Of a stretch of 64,000 bases of DNA, positions 50,788 to 59,465 are shown in pieces. Below the pieces are notes generated by a model. The model was not told the DNA's origin, made no database searches, and saw nothing but the letters and a program-made list of their open reading frames with translations. The position numbers and the translations under genes were made by a program. This DNA comes from Rhodovulum sulfidophilum (GTDB taxonomy: Bacteria > Pseudomonadota > Alphaproteobacteria > Rhodobacterales > Rhodobacteraceae). Location of the stretch: assembly GCA_003241785.1 (NCBI GenBank), contig QFPW01000001.1:1-64000 (forward strand), given 5' to 3'. Position 1 is the first letter of the stretch. The number at the start of each line of letters is the position of its first letter.

Positions 50788-51537
50788 ATGATCGAGGCGA
50801 AGCTCGACGGCCCGGTGGGCCGGCTCACGCTGAACCGGCCCGAGGCGCATAACGCGCTCGACGCGGCCGGGCTCCAGGCGCTCCGCGACGCGCTGGCCGA
50901 CTGGGCCGGGCGCGACGGGATCCGGGCGCTGGTCCTGACCGGGACGGGCAAGAGCTTCTGCTCCGGCGTCTCGCTCGGCGACGTCGCGGGGCTCGACTTC
51001 GCCACCGACAATCCGCTGACGCGGCTCTGCGACGCGCTGGAGGAATTCCCGGCGCCGACGATCGCGGCGCTGAACGGCGGGGTCTACGGCGGCGGGCTCG
51101 AGCTGGCGCTGTCCTGCGATTTCCGGATCGGCGTGACGGGGATGCGCGCCTTCGCGCCGCCGGCGCGGCTCGGGATCCATTACGAGCCCGCCGGGATCAA
51201 TCGCGCGATCCAGCGCCTCGGGGCGCAGATGGCGCGGCGGATCTTCCTCCTCGCCGAGAGCTTCGACGCGCCGGCGCTGCTCCAGGCCGGGTTCCTCGAC
51301 CATCTGGTCGAGCCGAAGGCGCTCGAGAAGAAGGCGGCCGAGCTCACCGACACGCTGGGCCAGCTCGCGCCGCGCGCGGTCCAGGGCATGAAGCGGACGA
51401 TCCTCGAGCTCAGCCGCGGCGCGCTCGACGCCGAGGCGGCGCGCGCGCGGATCGCGGGCTGTTTCGCCTCCGCCGACCACGCCGAGGGCCTCCTCGCGCA
51501 GAAGGAACGCCGCGCCCCGGTCTTCACCGGGCGCTGA
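50788..51537 (+). CDS. Enoyl-CoA hydratase/isomerase family protein
   Basis: 249 residues of the crotonase fold. 'GRLTLNRPEAHNALDAAGLQALRDAL', the oxyanion-hole 'SFCSGVSLGD' and 'NGGVYGGGLELALSCDFRIG' are present. Of the two catalytic glutamates, one (E105) is present. The second, expected in 'xPE' before the GxxP loop, reads P-A (A126), so classical hydratase activity is doubtful; isomerase, hydrolase or another crotonase reaction is possible. Cotranscribed with xthA. Confidence 0.88.
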   Translation: MIEAKLDGPVGRLTLNRPEAHNALDAAGLQALRDALADWAGRDGIRALVLTGTGKSFCSGVSLGDVAGLDFATDNPLTRLCDALEEFPAPTIAALNGGVYGGGLELALSCDFRIGVTGMRAFAPPARLGIHYEPAGINRAIQRLGAQMARRIFLLAESFDAPALLQAGFLDHLVEPKALEKKAAELTDTLGQLAPRAVQGMKRTILELSRGALDAEAARARIAGCFASADHAEGLLAQKERRAPVFTGR

Positions 51538-51671
51538 AGGGGCGTCGCACGCGCCACCGGCGGGCGAGCCCGTCAGGCGAAGGTCCCGGGCGTCGCCCCG
51601 CGCGATCCTCGGTCCGGCGGAGTGCCGCGGAGCCGTCGCGGGGCCTCCCCCCGGGCCGACGCCAGAACGCG

Positions 51672-51797
51672 GCCGCCCCGGGCTCGACCCGGGGACTCGA
51701 CGCAATATCCCCGCCACCGCGCTTGACCTCGGAGTCCCGCGCCGTCTCTGGGACGGAGCGCCTGGGGGTCGAGGCCCCGGATCAAGTCCGGGGCGGC
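51672..51797. repeat. Family C long inverted repeat, copy 2
   Basis: Arms of 29 bases (51672-51700 and 51769-51797) pair with 4 mismatches around a 68-base loop. Each arm has the core CCGG-GCT-CGA-CCCGG or a variant, like the 25-base arms at 26873-26950. Confidence 0.75.
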
Positions 51798-51976
51798 GAT
51801 CAGCGTCGCGCGAACGAGGGCGCGGAACGCGGTCTGAGATCACCCCGCCATGCTGGCCTGGACCGCGGCCCGGCCCTCCGGAATCCCCGATCGCGACCGG
51901 AGGCGCCGCCACGACCGCGCGCCGAAGCCTTTTTCCCCGGCCGACCCACGCCCGAGCGCCCGTTGGGATGCCCCGC

Positions 51977-52027
51977 CCAGTGCTCATGCTCCACCAGTGC
52001 TCACGCTCCACCAACGCTCACGCTCTC
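51977..52027. repeat. 17-base tandem repeat, three copies
   Basis: CCAGTGCTCATGCTCCA (51977-51993), CCAGTGCTCACGCTCCA (51994-52010) and CCAACGCTCACGCTCTC (52011-52027). The last copy ends 17 bases before the WecG stop codon. No coding role is seen. Confidence 0.8.
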
Positions 52028-52043
52028 GCCCTCGCTCCGCCCC

Positions 52044-52805
52044 TCAGCCGCGCGCCCGGGCGACGCCGACCGCGAGCGCGGGCAGTTCGATCGCGCATTC
52101 CGCGTAGCGCCGGCCGAGCCGCCTGGGATCGGCGGCGGCGCGCCACAGCCATTCCAGCGCGGCGCGGCGGACCCAGGCCGGCGCCCGCCGCTGCGTCGCC
52201 GCGAGGAAGTCGAGCCCGGCGCCGACCGAGACGATCCCCAGCGCGGGCAGCGCGGCGCGGCAGCGGGCGGCGAAGATCTCCTGCTTCGGCGCGCCGAGCG
52301 CGAGGAAGGCCAGCCGGGCGCCCGAGGCGCGCAGCGCGTCGATCATCGCCCCGGCCTCCGGCCCCTCCGGGTCGAAGTTCCGGCCGGGCGCGAGCCGCGC
52401 GGCGACGCGGAGCCCCGGATGCCGGGCGCCGAGATGGGCGGCCGCGCGGGCGAGCGCCGTCTCGGTCGAGCCGAGGAGCGCCACCGCGTGCCCCTCGGCC
52501 GTGGCGAGCGCCACGAGCGGCTCGACGAGATCGGACCCGGGCACCAGCGAGACCGGCCGTCCGGCGAGGCGCGACAGCCAGACGATCGGATTGCCGTCCG
52601 CCGTCACCAGGTCCTGCCGCGCATAGGCGTCCCGGAAGCGGGGGAATCGACGCAGCTTCACCAGATGATCGAGATTGAGCGTCGCGACCGCGAACCCCTC
52701 GCCACCGCGAAGGCGCTCCCGGACGGTTTCGAGCAGGCATGCCGCGTCCGGCATGTTCACGGCGATGTCAACGCCGCGAACACGTATCGAGAACGTGTTC
52801 CGCAT
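52044..52805 (-). CDS. WecG/TagA/CpsF-family glycosyltransferase
   Basis: 253 residues, GT26. 'FAVATLNLDHLVKLRRFPRFRDAYARQDLVTADGNPIVWLSRLAGRPV', 'VALLGSTETALARAAAHLGARHPGL' and 'LAFLALGAPKQEIFAARCRAALPALGIVSVGAGLDFLA' are family motifs. It probably adds an N-acetylhexosamine or related sugar to a lipid-linked intermediate. The start is ATG 52805 (GGTGG upstream) or GTG 52820. Confidence 0.9.
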   Translation of the reverse strand: MRNTFSIRVRGVDIAVNMPDAACLLETVRERLRGGEGFAVATLNLDHLVKLRRFPRFRDAYARQDLVTADGNPIVWLSRLAGRPVSLVPGSDLVEPLVALATAEGHAVALLGSTETALARAAAHLGARHPGLRVAARLAPGRNFDPEGPEAGAMIDALRASGARLAFLALGAPKQEIFAARCRAALPALGIVSVGAGLDFLAATQRRAPAWVRRAALEWLWRAAADPRRLGRRYAECAIELPALAVGVARARG

Positions 52806-52828
52806 TTTAAGTAAGTCCACCCATTTCG

Positions 52829-52861
52829 GAGCGGACGAAGAGTAATTCTCTTGTCCGGCTC
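52829..52861. promoter_or_regulatory. Interrupted inverted repeat in the divergent EPS promoter
   Basis: GAGC-GGAC-g-AAGAG (52829-52842), loop TAATT, CTCTT-GTCC-g-GCTC (52848-52861). Thirteen pairs with two single-base bulges, at the start of the AT-rich gap between the wecG-type gene and the CpsD-like gene. It may be an operator or an mRNA leader hairpin for the glycosyltransferase. Confidence 0.5.
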
Positions 52862-53031
52862 CCTACCCCACGGTGGAACCATACGCGAACGTCGGTGTCT
52901 CTCCGACTGTTAACAGAGTTAAAATTAACCAGTGTAAATCTTTACGCGCGACGATTCACGATCTCCGCGCGCTTCCGCGCTAGCCTGACTTCGGAGGCGG
53001 CCCGGAGCCGCGACGGATCGGGAGACGAGGG

Positions 53032-53817
53032 ATGACGGCGCTGGACACGGGCCTCGCGCGCGCGGCGAAGGCGGAGGCGGGCGGGATCCGCGCGGACAAG
53101 GCCGGCGAGACCGCCGCGGCCTGGGCCGCGCTCCGCGCCGCCGATCTCGATCCCGCGCGGCTGGCGCGCAACAGGATCATTGGCGGCGGGCGCGCGGATC
53201 CCGCGCATATCGCCTTCGACCTGCTGCGCACGCGCATGCTTCGCGCGCTCGGCGAGCGAGGCTGGCGCCGCGTCGCGATCACCTCGCCCGGACCGGGCTG
53301 CGGCAAGACCTTCGTCACGGCCAATCTCGCGCTCAGCCTCGCGCGGCGGACGAGCTGCCGGGTCGTGGCGCTCGACATGGATCTCCGGATCCCGAGCCTC
53401 GGGCGGGTGCTCGGCGTCGCGGAGACGGGGCGGATGGAGGATTGCCTCGCGGGCCGCGTGCCGCCGGCGCGGCACCTGCGCCGCGTGGGCGCCAATCTCG
53501 CGCTCGGGCTCAACGCGAGCCCGGCGGCCAATCCCGCCGAACTGCTTCAGGAGGCGACGACGGCCGCCGCCCTCGACCGGATCGGCGCCGAGCTCGCGCC
53601 CGAGGTCGTGCTCTGCGACCTGCCGCCGGCGCTGGTCTGCGACGACGTGCTCGCCATCCTGCCCCGGATCGACGCGGTCCTGCTGGTCGCGGGCGGGGCG
53701 ACCACCACCGCCGCCGACATCCGGGCCTGCGAGCGGCTGATCGGCGCGGAGACGCCGCTGCTCGGGGTGATCCTGAACAAGGCCGAGGACGGGACGGTCG
53801 AGCCCTATTACGCCTGA
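53032..53817 (+). CDS. CpsD/CapB-like P-loop ATPase (BY-kinase type)
   Basis: 261 residues. Walker A 'SPGPGCGKT' (85-93), Walker A' 'VALDMDLRIPSLG' (112-124) and Walker B 'EVVLCDLPP' are those of bacterial tyrosine kinases or ParA-like exopolysaccharide regulators. There is no Wzz domain; the C-terminus has only 'EPYYA', so the tyrosine cluster is minimal. It probably controls chain length or export of the polysaccharide. No wzz gene is in the window. Confidence 0.85.
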   Translation: MTALDTGLARAAKAEAGGIRADKAGETAAAWAALRAADLDPARLARNRIIGGGRADPAHIAFDLLRTRMLRALGERGWRRVAITSPGPGCGKTFVTANLALSLARRTSCRVVALDMDLRIPSLGRVLGVAETGRMEDCLAGRVPPARHLRRVGANLALGLNASPAANPAELLQEATTAAALDRIGAELAPEVVLCDLPPALVCDDVLAILPRIDAVLLVAGGATTTAADIRACERLIGAETPLLGVILNKAEDGTVEPYYA

Positions 53818-53829
53818 GCGCCGCGCGCC

Positions 53830-55221
53830 TTAGCCGCCGGTGGCGAGCGGCGCGATGCTCGCCCAGCGCGCCGCGACGGCGAGCGCGCCGAGGCCGAGGC
53901 CGAGGCCGCCGAAGACGAGGTCGTGCAGCGGGTCCCAGGCGCCGTAGCGCCGCGCGAGCCGCGCGACGAGCGGATAGGTCGCCAGCGTCGCGAGCGCCTG
54001 GCCGGCCAGCGCGCCGACGAGGCCGAACTGCCAGGCGCCGAGCAGCAGCAGCGCGGTCTGCGCCACCGCCCGGGGCGCCATCAGGAGAAAGAACCGCCGC
54101 GATTCCCCCGCGGCCAGCGCGGCGTAGTCGTAGGTGAGTCCGATTCCCTGCGGGATCTGGACCGCCGCGATCAGCACGACGATCGGCCCGGCGAGCGCGA
54201 AGCGCGGATCGTAGAGCAGCCGGACCAGCGGCTCGCCCGCGAAGGCCATCACCAGCAGGAGCCCGAGCATCGCCGAGGTCAGCGCGCAGCGCAGCCGCCG
54301 CAGCCGGTCGAAATTCGCCCGCGACGCCGCCGGCGGATGCTCGCGGTAGAGCGGGATCAGCATGCGCGTGGTCAGCGCGGCGCCGAGCAGCAGCGGGAAG
54401 CTCGCGAGGAAATAGGCGACGTTGTAGAGCCCGAGCAGGTCGAGGGTGAGGAACTTGCCGAGGATGAGCTTGTCGCCCTGCGTCAGCATGAAGCCGCAAA
54501 GCGTGCTGAGGAAGATCCAGCGCCCGAAGCGCACCAGCTCGCGCCGCGCCTCGGGCTCCCAGCCGAAGCGGTTGGGCGGCCCGGGCAGGCAGAGGTGGCT
54601 GAGCGCGAGCTTCGCGATCGAGGCGATGACCCCGCCGATCACCAGCGCCCAGATCGAGCGGGTCGCATAGGCGAGCGCCACCATCGCGATCGTGCCGGCG
54701 AGCTGGCTCGCGAGGTCGATGAGCGTCACGCGGCCGAGCATCAGGTGGCGGTGCGCGGTCTCGACCGCCACCGAGTTGAAGCCGGTGATGAGCGAGGAGA
54801 GCCCCACCACCGGCAACAGCAGCGCGAGCATGGGCTCGCCGTAGAAGGCCGCGAAAGGCCAGGCGAGCACGCAGGCGCCGAGCCAGAGCGCGCCGCCACG
54901 CGCGACCTGGAGCGTGAAGGCGGCGCGCAGGAATTCCGGGTCGTCGCCGCGCCGGCTCTGCGCGATCGCGGGGCCGATCCCCATGTCCGAGAAGCTCGCG
55001 AGCGCCACGATCGCCACGGTGACCAGCGCCATCAGGCCGAAGGCCTCGGGGAACAGCAGCCGGGTCAGGACGAGGTTCGAGGCGAGGCGGATCGCCTGCG
55101 ACGTGCCATAGCCCAGCACCACGAAGGCCGAGCCGCGCAGCACCCGGGCGAGCAGTCCCGGGTCGGTCATGACGCGCGTCAGGCGTCCGGCGCGGCGGGG
55201 CTGATCGGGGATCGTGGTCAT
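53830..55221 (-). CDS. Wzx-like oligosaccharide flippase
   Basis: 463 residues, about 12-14 membrane segments, MATE/PST-type polysaccharide exporter: 'GYGTSQAIRLASNLVLTRLLFPEAFGLMALVTVAI', 'FSDMGIGPAIAQSRRGDDPEFLRAAFTLQVARG', 'GDKLILGKFLTLDLLGLYNVAYFLASFP'. It would translocate lipid-linked units across the inner membrane. Convergent with the CpsD-like gene (12 bases) and divergent from the GT4 gene. Confidence 0.9.
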   Translation of the reverse strand: MTTIPDQPRRAGRLTRVMTDPGLLARVLRGSAFVVLGYGTSQAIRLASNLVLTRLLFPEAFGLMALVTVAIVALASFSDMGIGPAIAQSRRGDDPEFLRAAFTLQVARGGALWLGACVLAWPFAAFYGEPMLALLLPVVGLSSLITGFNSVAVETAHRHLMLGRVTLIDLASQLAGTIAMVALAYATRSIWALVIGGVIASIAKLALSHLCLPGPPNRFGWEPEARRELVRFGRWIFLSTLCGFMLTQGDKLILGKFLTLDLLGLYNVAYFLASFPLLLGAALTTRMLIPLYREHPPAASRANFDRLRRLRCALTSAMLGLLLVMAFAGEPLVRLLYDPRFALAGPIVVLIAAVQIPQGIGLTYDYAALAAGESRRFFLLMAPRAVAQTALLLLGAWQFGLVGALAGQALATLATYPLVARLARRYGAWDPLHDLVFGGLGLGLGALAVAARWASIAPLATGG

Positions 55222-55321
55222 CGCGGGGCTCCGGCCGGGGGCGTTTACCCTTCGTTTGGGTCAAACCCCTAAACAAACCCCTGACAGGGCCCCGCCCCCC
55301 GGGTGCCCGAGGGACATGCGG

Positions 55322-56581
55322 ATGCGGGTCGCCTATCTCATCAACACCTACCCCAAGCCCTCGCAGAGCTTCATCCGGCGCGAGATCCAGGCGCTGGAGC
55401 GCCAAGGCGTGGAGATCCGGCGCTTCGCGCTGCGCGACGACCGCGCGGCGCTGGTCGATCCCGGCGACATCGCCGAGCACGGGCGCACCGATTATATCCT
55501 CGCGCGCGGGCCGGCGCGGCTGATCGCGACCCTGCTCGCCGAGGGCGCGCGCGCGCCGGCGCGCGGGATCGCCGCGCTCGCCGGCGCGCTCCGGCTCGGC
55601 CGGCGCGCCGACCGGGCCTATGCGCGCCATCTCGTCTATCTCGCCGAGGCGGCCTGTCTCGCGCGGCGCTGCCGCGCCGAGGGGATCGCGCATGTCCACG
55701 CGCATTTCGGCACCAATTCCGCGACCGTGGCCATGCTCGCGGCGCGGCTCGGCGGGCTGAGCTTCAGCTTCACCGCGCATGGGCCCGAGGAGTTCGACCG
55801 GCCCGACACGCTGGCGCTGGGGCCGAAGATCGCGGCCTCGGCCTTCACCGTCGCGGTCAGCGCCTTCGGCGCGGCGCAGCTCCGCCGCTGGGTGCCGGCG
55901 GCGGCCTGGGGCGGGATCCGCGTCGTCCATTGCGGCGTCGAGCCCGGGCTCTTCGCGGCGCCCGCCCCGCTTCCCGCGGGGCCGATCCGGCTGGTCTCGG
56001 TCGGCCGGCTCGTGGAGCAGAAAGGGCAGATCCTGCTGGTCGAGGCGCTGGCGGAGGCGGCGCGGAGCGCCGACATCCACCTGACCCTGGTCGGCGACGG
56101 CGAGCTGCGCGGCGCAATCGAGGCGGCGGTCGCCGCCCGCGGGCTTGGCGCGCGCGTGGCCATCACCGGCTGGGTCGACGAGGCGCGGGTGCGCGCCGAA
56201 CTCGCCGCCGCCCACGCGCTGGTGATGCCGAGCTTCGCCGAGGGGCTGCCGATGGTGGTGATGGAGGCGATGGCCGCGGCCCGGCCGGTGATCTCGACCT
56301 ATGTCGCCGGGATCCCGGAACTGGTCCGGCCGGGCGAGACCGGCTGGCTGGTTCCGGCCGGCGACGCCGCCGCGCTCGCGGATGCGATGGTGGCGCTCGC
56401 GCGGACCCCGCGCGAGACCCTCGCGGCGATGGGCGCGGCCGGGCGCGCGCGCGTGCTGGAGCGCCATGACATCGACCGCGAGGCGGCGAAGCTGGCGAAG
56501 CATTTCGCGGCGGTCGCCCGGGTCGGGACGGCATCGCGGAACGCGCCGCTCGGGGCCGGGAATGCTCTCGATGCGCGTTAA
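55322..56581 (+). CDS. GT4-family glycosyltransferase
   Basis: 419 residues, GT-B fold. N-terminus 'MRVAYLINTYPKPSQSFIRREIQALERQGVEIRRFAL', middle 'HVHAHFGTNSATVAMLAARL', C-terminal donor site 'RLVSVGRLVEQKGQILLVEAL' and 'VMPSFAEGLPMVVMEAMAAARPVISTYVAGIPELV' (the E-x7-E motif). It assembles polysaccharide in the cytoplasm. ATG 55322 has GAGGG 8 bases upstream; ATG 55316 is also possible. Confidence 0.92.
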   Translation: MRVAYLINTYPKPSQSFIRREIQALERQGVEIRRFALRDDRAALVDPGDIAEHGRTDYILARGPARLIATLLAEGARAPARGIAALAGALRLGRRADRAYARHLVYLAEAACLARRCRAEGIAHVHAHFGTNSATVAMLAARLGGLSFSFTAHGPEEFDRPDTLALGPKIAASAFTVAVSAFGAAQLRRWVPAAAWGGIRVVHCGVEPGLFAAPAPLPAGPIRLVSVGRLVEQKGQILLVEALAEAARSADIHLTLVGDGELRGAIEAAVAARGLGARVAITGWVDEARVRAELAAAHALVMPSFAEGLPMVVMEAMAAARPVISTYVAGIPELVRPGETGWLVPAGDAAALADAMVALARTPRETLAAMGAAGRARVLERHDIDREAAKLAKHFAAVARVGTASRNAPLGAGNALDAR

Positions 56582-56759
56582 CCAGGACCGCGGGCTCCGC
56601 TTGTTCCGCGCGCGGATCCCTGCGATTTTCGCGAGTGAGGGCCCGGACGCGCGCGCGACGCGCGGGGGCCCGGGGATCCCAGAAGGGCACGTTTTCAGAG
56701 GCATGGCATCGTCCGCGAGTCCGCGGGCGGCCACCGGTATGTTGGAAGGGAACAGATCC

Positions 56760-56981
56760 ATGCGATTTCACTCGGTCCGCGCCGCGGTCACGGCCGGCGT
56801 CTTCCTGCTCTGCGCGACGGCCGCGCCGGTGCTCGCGATGGGCGACTGGCCGCCGGAGCCGACGACGCCGGGCGGCGGCGGCGTCACCCATGTGCCGGAG
56901 ATCGACGCGGGCGCCGGCATCGCCGCGCTGGCCGCCGTCGGCGCCGCGCTCGCCTTCGCCTGGGAGCGTCGGCGCCGTTGA
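56760..56981 (+). CDS. Small VPEID-CTERM sorting-signal protein
   Basis: 73 residues. A signal peptide (1-26, 'VLA' cleavage) is followed by a 15-residue Pro/Gly-rich linker, then VPEID (45-49), a membrane helix (about 52-68) and the basic stop ERRRR. This is the VPEID-CTERM variant of PEP-CTERM, recognised by exosortase E. The mature secreted part would be only about 20 residues. The exosortase is not in the window. It follows the GT4 gene by 178 bases; GGAAGGG lies upstream. Confidence 0.82.
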   Translation: MRFHSVRAAVTAGVFLLCATAAPVLAMGDWPPEPTTPGGGGVTHVPEIDAGAGIAALAAVGAALAFAWERRRR

Positions 56982-57265
56982 GGCGGGGCTTCGAGGACCG
57001 GGGCCCGCGCGGCGCCGGTCTCGGCCCCGATCGCCGCGGCGGCGAGATGGCCGCCCGCGGGCCGATCGGGGCGAAGCCGGGCATCGCGCCGGCGAAGGAC
57101 CTCGGCGCGCGATCCGGGTCGGGCCGGCGGCCGGGCGGGGTCTCGCGGCCCCGCGGCGCGGCGCGAAAGGACGAGCCCGGCGGGCGTCGTTAAACATTGC
57201 CGGAAAGTCGTATCCGATGTAGTTTCGCCGCTGCGAAAATCATTGTCGGTACGGACCGGTGCACC
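56982..57265. other. Intergenic region upstream of metF
   Basis: 284 bases. The first 200 are extremely GC-rich and end in an AT-rich block at 57190-57245 (GTTAAACATTG, TGCGAAAATCATTG) that probably contains the metF promoter. No SAM or SAH riboswitch pattern was recognised. Confidence 0.4.
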
Positions 57266-58156
57266 ATGACTGAGACCCGAGGGGCTCTTCCGAGCCTGTC
57301 TTTCGAATTCTTTCCTCCCCATTCCCCCGAGGCGAGCCTGCGCCTCTGGCGGTCCGTCGAGCGGCTGGCGCCACTCGGACCCCGGTTCGTCTCCGTGACA
57401 TATGGCGCGGGCGGCACGACGCGGGATCGGACCTTCGCGGCGATCCAGGCGATCCTCGACCGCGCCCGGCTCAACGTCGCGGGCCATCTGACCTGCGTCG
57501 GCGCCACGCGCGAGGAAACGCTCGACGTGGCGCGGAACTACGCCCGGCTCGGCGTGCGCCGGATCGTCGGGCTGCGCGGCGACCCGCCCAAGGGGCAGAC
57601 CCGCTTCACCCCGCATCCCGACGGGTTCGAGAGCGCGGCCGAGCTCGTGACCGCGCTGCGCAGGGCCGGCGACTTCGAGATCTCGGTCGCCGCCTATCCC
57701 GAAAAGCACCCCGAGGCCGAAAGCCTCGAGAGCGACATCGCGAACCTCAGACGCAAGCTCGAGGCGGGCGCCAGCAACGCGCTGACGCAGTTCTTTTTCG
57801 AGAACGCGGACTTCCTGCGCTTCCGCGACCTCTGCGCCAAGGCGGGGATCACGGCGCCGATCCATCCCGGGATCCTGCCGGTCGAGAATTTCCAGAAGAT
57901 GACCAACTTCGCCGCCCGCTGCCAGGCGCGGGTGCCGGACTGGATGCACGCGGCCTATGAGAAGACCTCGACGCCCGAGGACAGCTATTCGCTGTCGATT
58001 GAGCTCGCGCGCAAGCAGATCGAGGCGCTGATCGCCGAGGGCGTGGATCATCTCCACCTCTACACGCTCAACAATCCCAACCTCTCCTACGACCTCTGCG
58101 TGGCGCTGGGCTACCGCGAAGCCCCGGCGAGCCGCGCCGAGGGCGGCGCTGCCTGA
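57266..58156 (+). CDS. metF: Methylenetetrahydrofolate reductase
   Basis: 296 residues, normal length. 'SLSFEFFPPHSPEASLRLWRSVERLAPLGPRFVSVTYGAGGTTRDRT', 'HLTCVGATREE', 'IVGLRGDPPKG', 'VAAYPEKHPEAESLESDIANLRRKLEAGASNALTQFFF' are canonical (FAD-binding, NADH site). It supplies 5-methyl-THF for methionine synthesis. Start at ATG 57266; a TTG upstream would add 23 residues. Confidence 0.96.
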   Translation: MTETRGALPSLSFEFFPPHSPEASLRLWRSVERLAPLGPRFVSVTYGAGGTTRDRTFAAIQAILDRARLNVAGHLTCVGATREETLDVARNYARLGVRRIVGLRGDPPKGQTRFTPHPDGFESAAELVTALRRAGDFEISVAAYPEKHPEAESLESDIANLRRKLEAGASNALTQFFFENADFLRFRDLCAKAGITAPIHPGILPVENFQKMTNFAARCQARVPDWMHAAYEKTSTPEDSYSLSIELARKQIEALIAEGVDHLHLYTLNNPNLSYDLCVALGYREAPASRAEGGAA

Positions 58157-58229
58157 CCGGCGGGCCGATCTCCCGCGCCGGCGCCGCGGGGCCGATCCTT
58201 GCGCGAGACGGCCGTGTCATGTAGCTTCG

Positions 58230-59405
58230 ATGACAAACCCGGCGGAACTGTCCGCCGGAGAACGTCTTGGTTACGAAATGGCGCAGGACTCAAACGAGGC
58301 CGCGCAGGAAACTGTCGTCGTGGCGCCCCACCGGCGCCCGGGTTCCAAGCCTGCGCGGGCTGACCCGGAGCTGTACGCCGCCCTCGATCTGGGCACGAAC
58401 AGCTGCCGGATGCTTATTGCCACTCCCGAGGGCGGGCATTTCCGCGTCGTGGACGCGTTTGCCAAATCGGTGCGCCTCGGCTCGGGGCTCGAGCGGACCG
58501 GGCACCTCTCGCAGGGGTCGATCTCGCGCACCATCTCCGCGCTCGAGGTCTGCGCCGACAAGCTCGCCCGCTACAAGGTCGGCACCATGCGCCTCGTCGC
58601 GACCGAGGCCTGCCGGCGCGCGCGCAACGGCGGGCATTTCCTCGCCCGCGTCACGCGCGAGACCGGCCTCAGGCTCGAGGTGATCCGGCCGGAGGAGGAG
58701 GCGCGGCTCGCCGTCATCTCCTGCGCCCCGCTGGTCGAGGAGACCGCGACCCAGGTGCTGGTCTTCGACATCGGCGGCGGCTCGACCGAGCTGGTCTGGA
58801 TCGACCTCTCCGACGTGCCGCCCGAGGGCCGGGCGCAGGCGATCGTCAATCTGCGCGTCGGCCACGAGGCGAAGCCGGGCGGCGCGCGGATCGTCGATTT
58901 CATCTCCGTGCCGCTCGGCGTCGCCACGCTGCACGAGCGCTACACCGACGTCGAGGACGACAGCGCCCGCTTCGCGCTGATGTCCTGGTTCTTCGAGGAG
59001 CAGATCACCGGGTTCAAACCCTATCTGCAGGGGCTCGGCACCCGCGACGGCGAGGGCTTCCAGATGATCGGCACCTCGGGCACCGTCACCACGGTCGGCG
59101 CGGCGCATCTGGGGCTGAAGCGCTACGACCGGCGCAAGGTCGACGGGATGCACCTCAGCGGCCGCGCGATCGACGAGGTGATCGGCCGGTTCCTCCGCCT
59201 CGGGCCGGAGGGGCGCCGCACCGACATCGGGCTGGGCCGCGACCGGTCCGAGCTCATCATGTCGGGCGCCGCGATCCTGCAGACGCTGCTCCGGGTCTGG
59301 CCGACCGATTCGATGCGGGTCGCCGACCGCGGGCTGCGCGAGGGCATGCTCTTCCAGATGATGAGCGCGAACGGCGCCTTCCGCGACGGGCCCGGCCGGG
59401 AATAG
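58230..59405 (+). CDS. Ppx/GppA family exopolyphosphatase or pppGpp phosphatase
   Basis: 391 residues. 'YAALDLGTNSCRMLIATPEGGHFRVVDAFAKSVRLGSGL' and 'VLVFDIGGGSTELVWIDLS' hold the ASKHA phosphate loops; the C-terminal HD-like half of E. coli Ppx is missing, as in alphaproteobacterial Ppx2-like proteins. The first 45 residues are poorly conserved; ATG 58278 is an alternative start. Probably cotranscribed with rlmE. Confidence 0.9.
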   Translation: MTNPAELSAGERLGYEMAQDSNEAAQETVVVAPHRRPGSKPARADPELYAALDLGTNSCRMLIATPEGGHFRVVDAFAKSVRLGSGLERTGHLSQGSISRTISALEVCADKLARYKVGTMRLVATEACRRARNGGHFLARVTRETGLRLEVIRPEEEARLAVISCAPLVEETATQVLVFDIGGGSTELVWIDLSDVPPEGRAQAIVNLRVGHEAKPGGARIVDFISVPLGVATLHERYTDVEDDSARFALMSWFFEEQITGFKPYLQGLGTRDGEGFQMIGTSGTVTTVGAAHLGLKRYDRRKVDGMHLSGRAIDEVIGRFLRLGPEGRRTDIGLGRDRSELIMSGAAILQTLLRVWPTDSMRVADRGLREGMLFQMMSANGAFRDGPGRE

Positions 59406-59465
59406 CCCGCTTGACCCGGGCGGGCCGCCCGGCGCAGAGAGGCCGCGAAGGACGGAAGGCGCGCG

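Larger units (their letters stand above)
51538..52043. other. Gene-free stretch with repeats between convergent genes
   Basis: About 500 bases with no credible gene. It holds a long imperfect inverted repeat of family C (arms 51672-51700 and 51769-51797) and a three-copy 17-base tandem repeat (51977-52027). Confidence 0.7.

Noticed and set aside
47950..52014. A minus-strand open frame of more than 1300 codons that contains ribA
   Set aside because: Only the ribA part matches a family; the rest is antisense to good genes and reflects the lack of stops in GC-rich DNA.
51977..52027. CRISPR array
   Set aside because: The 17-base units are contiguous without spacers and no cas genes are present.
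56982..57265. SAM or SAH riboswitch before metF
   Set aside because: No conserved core or suitable stem pattern was found in the leader.
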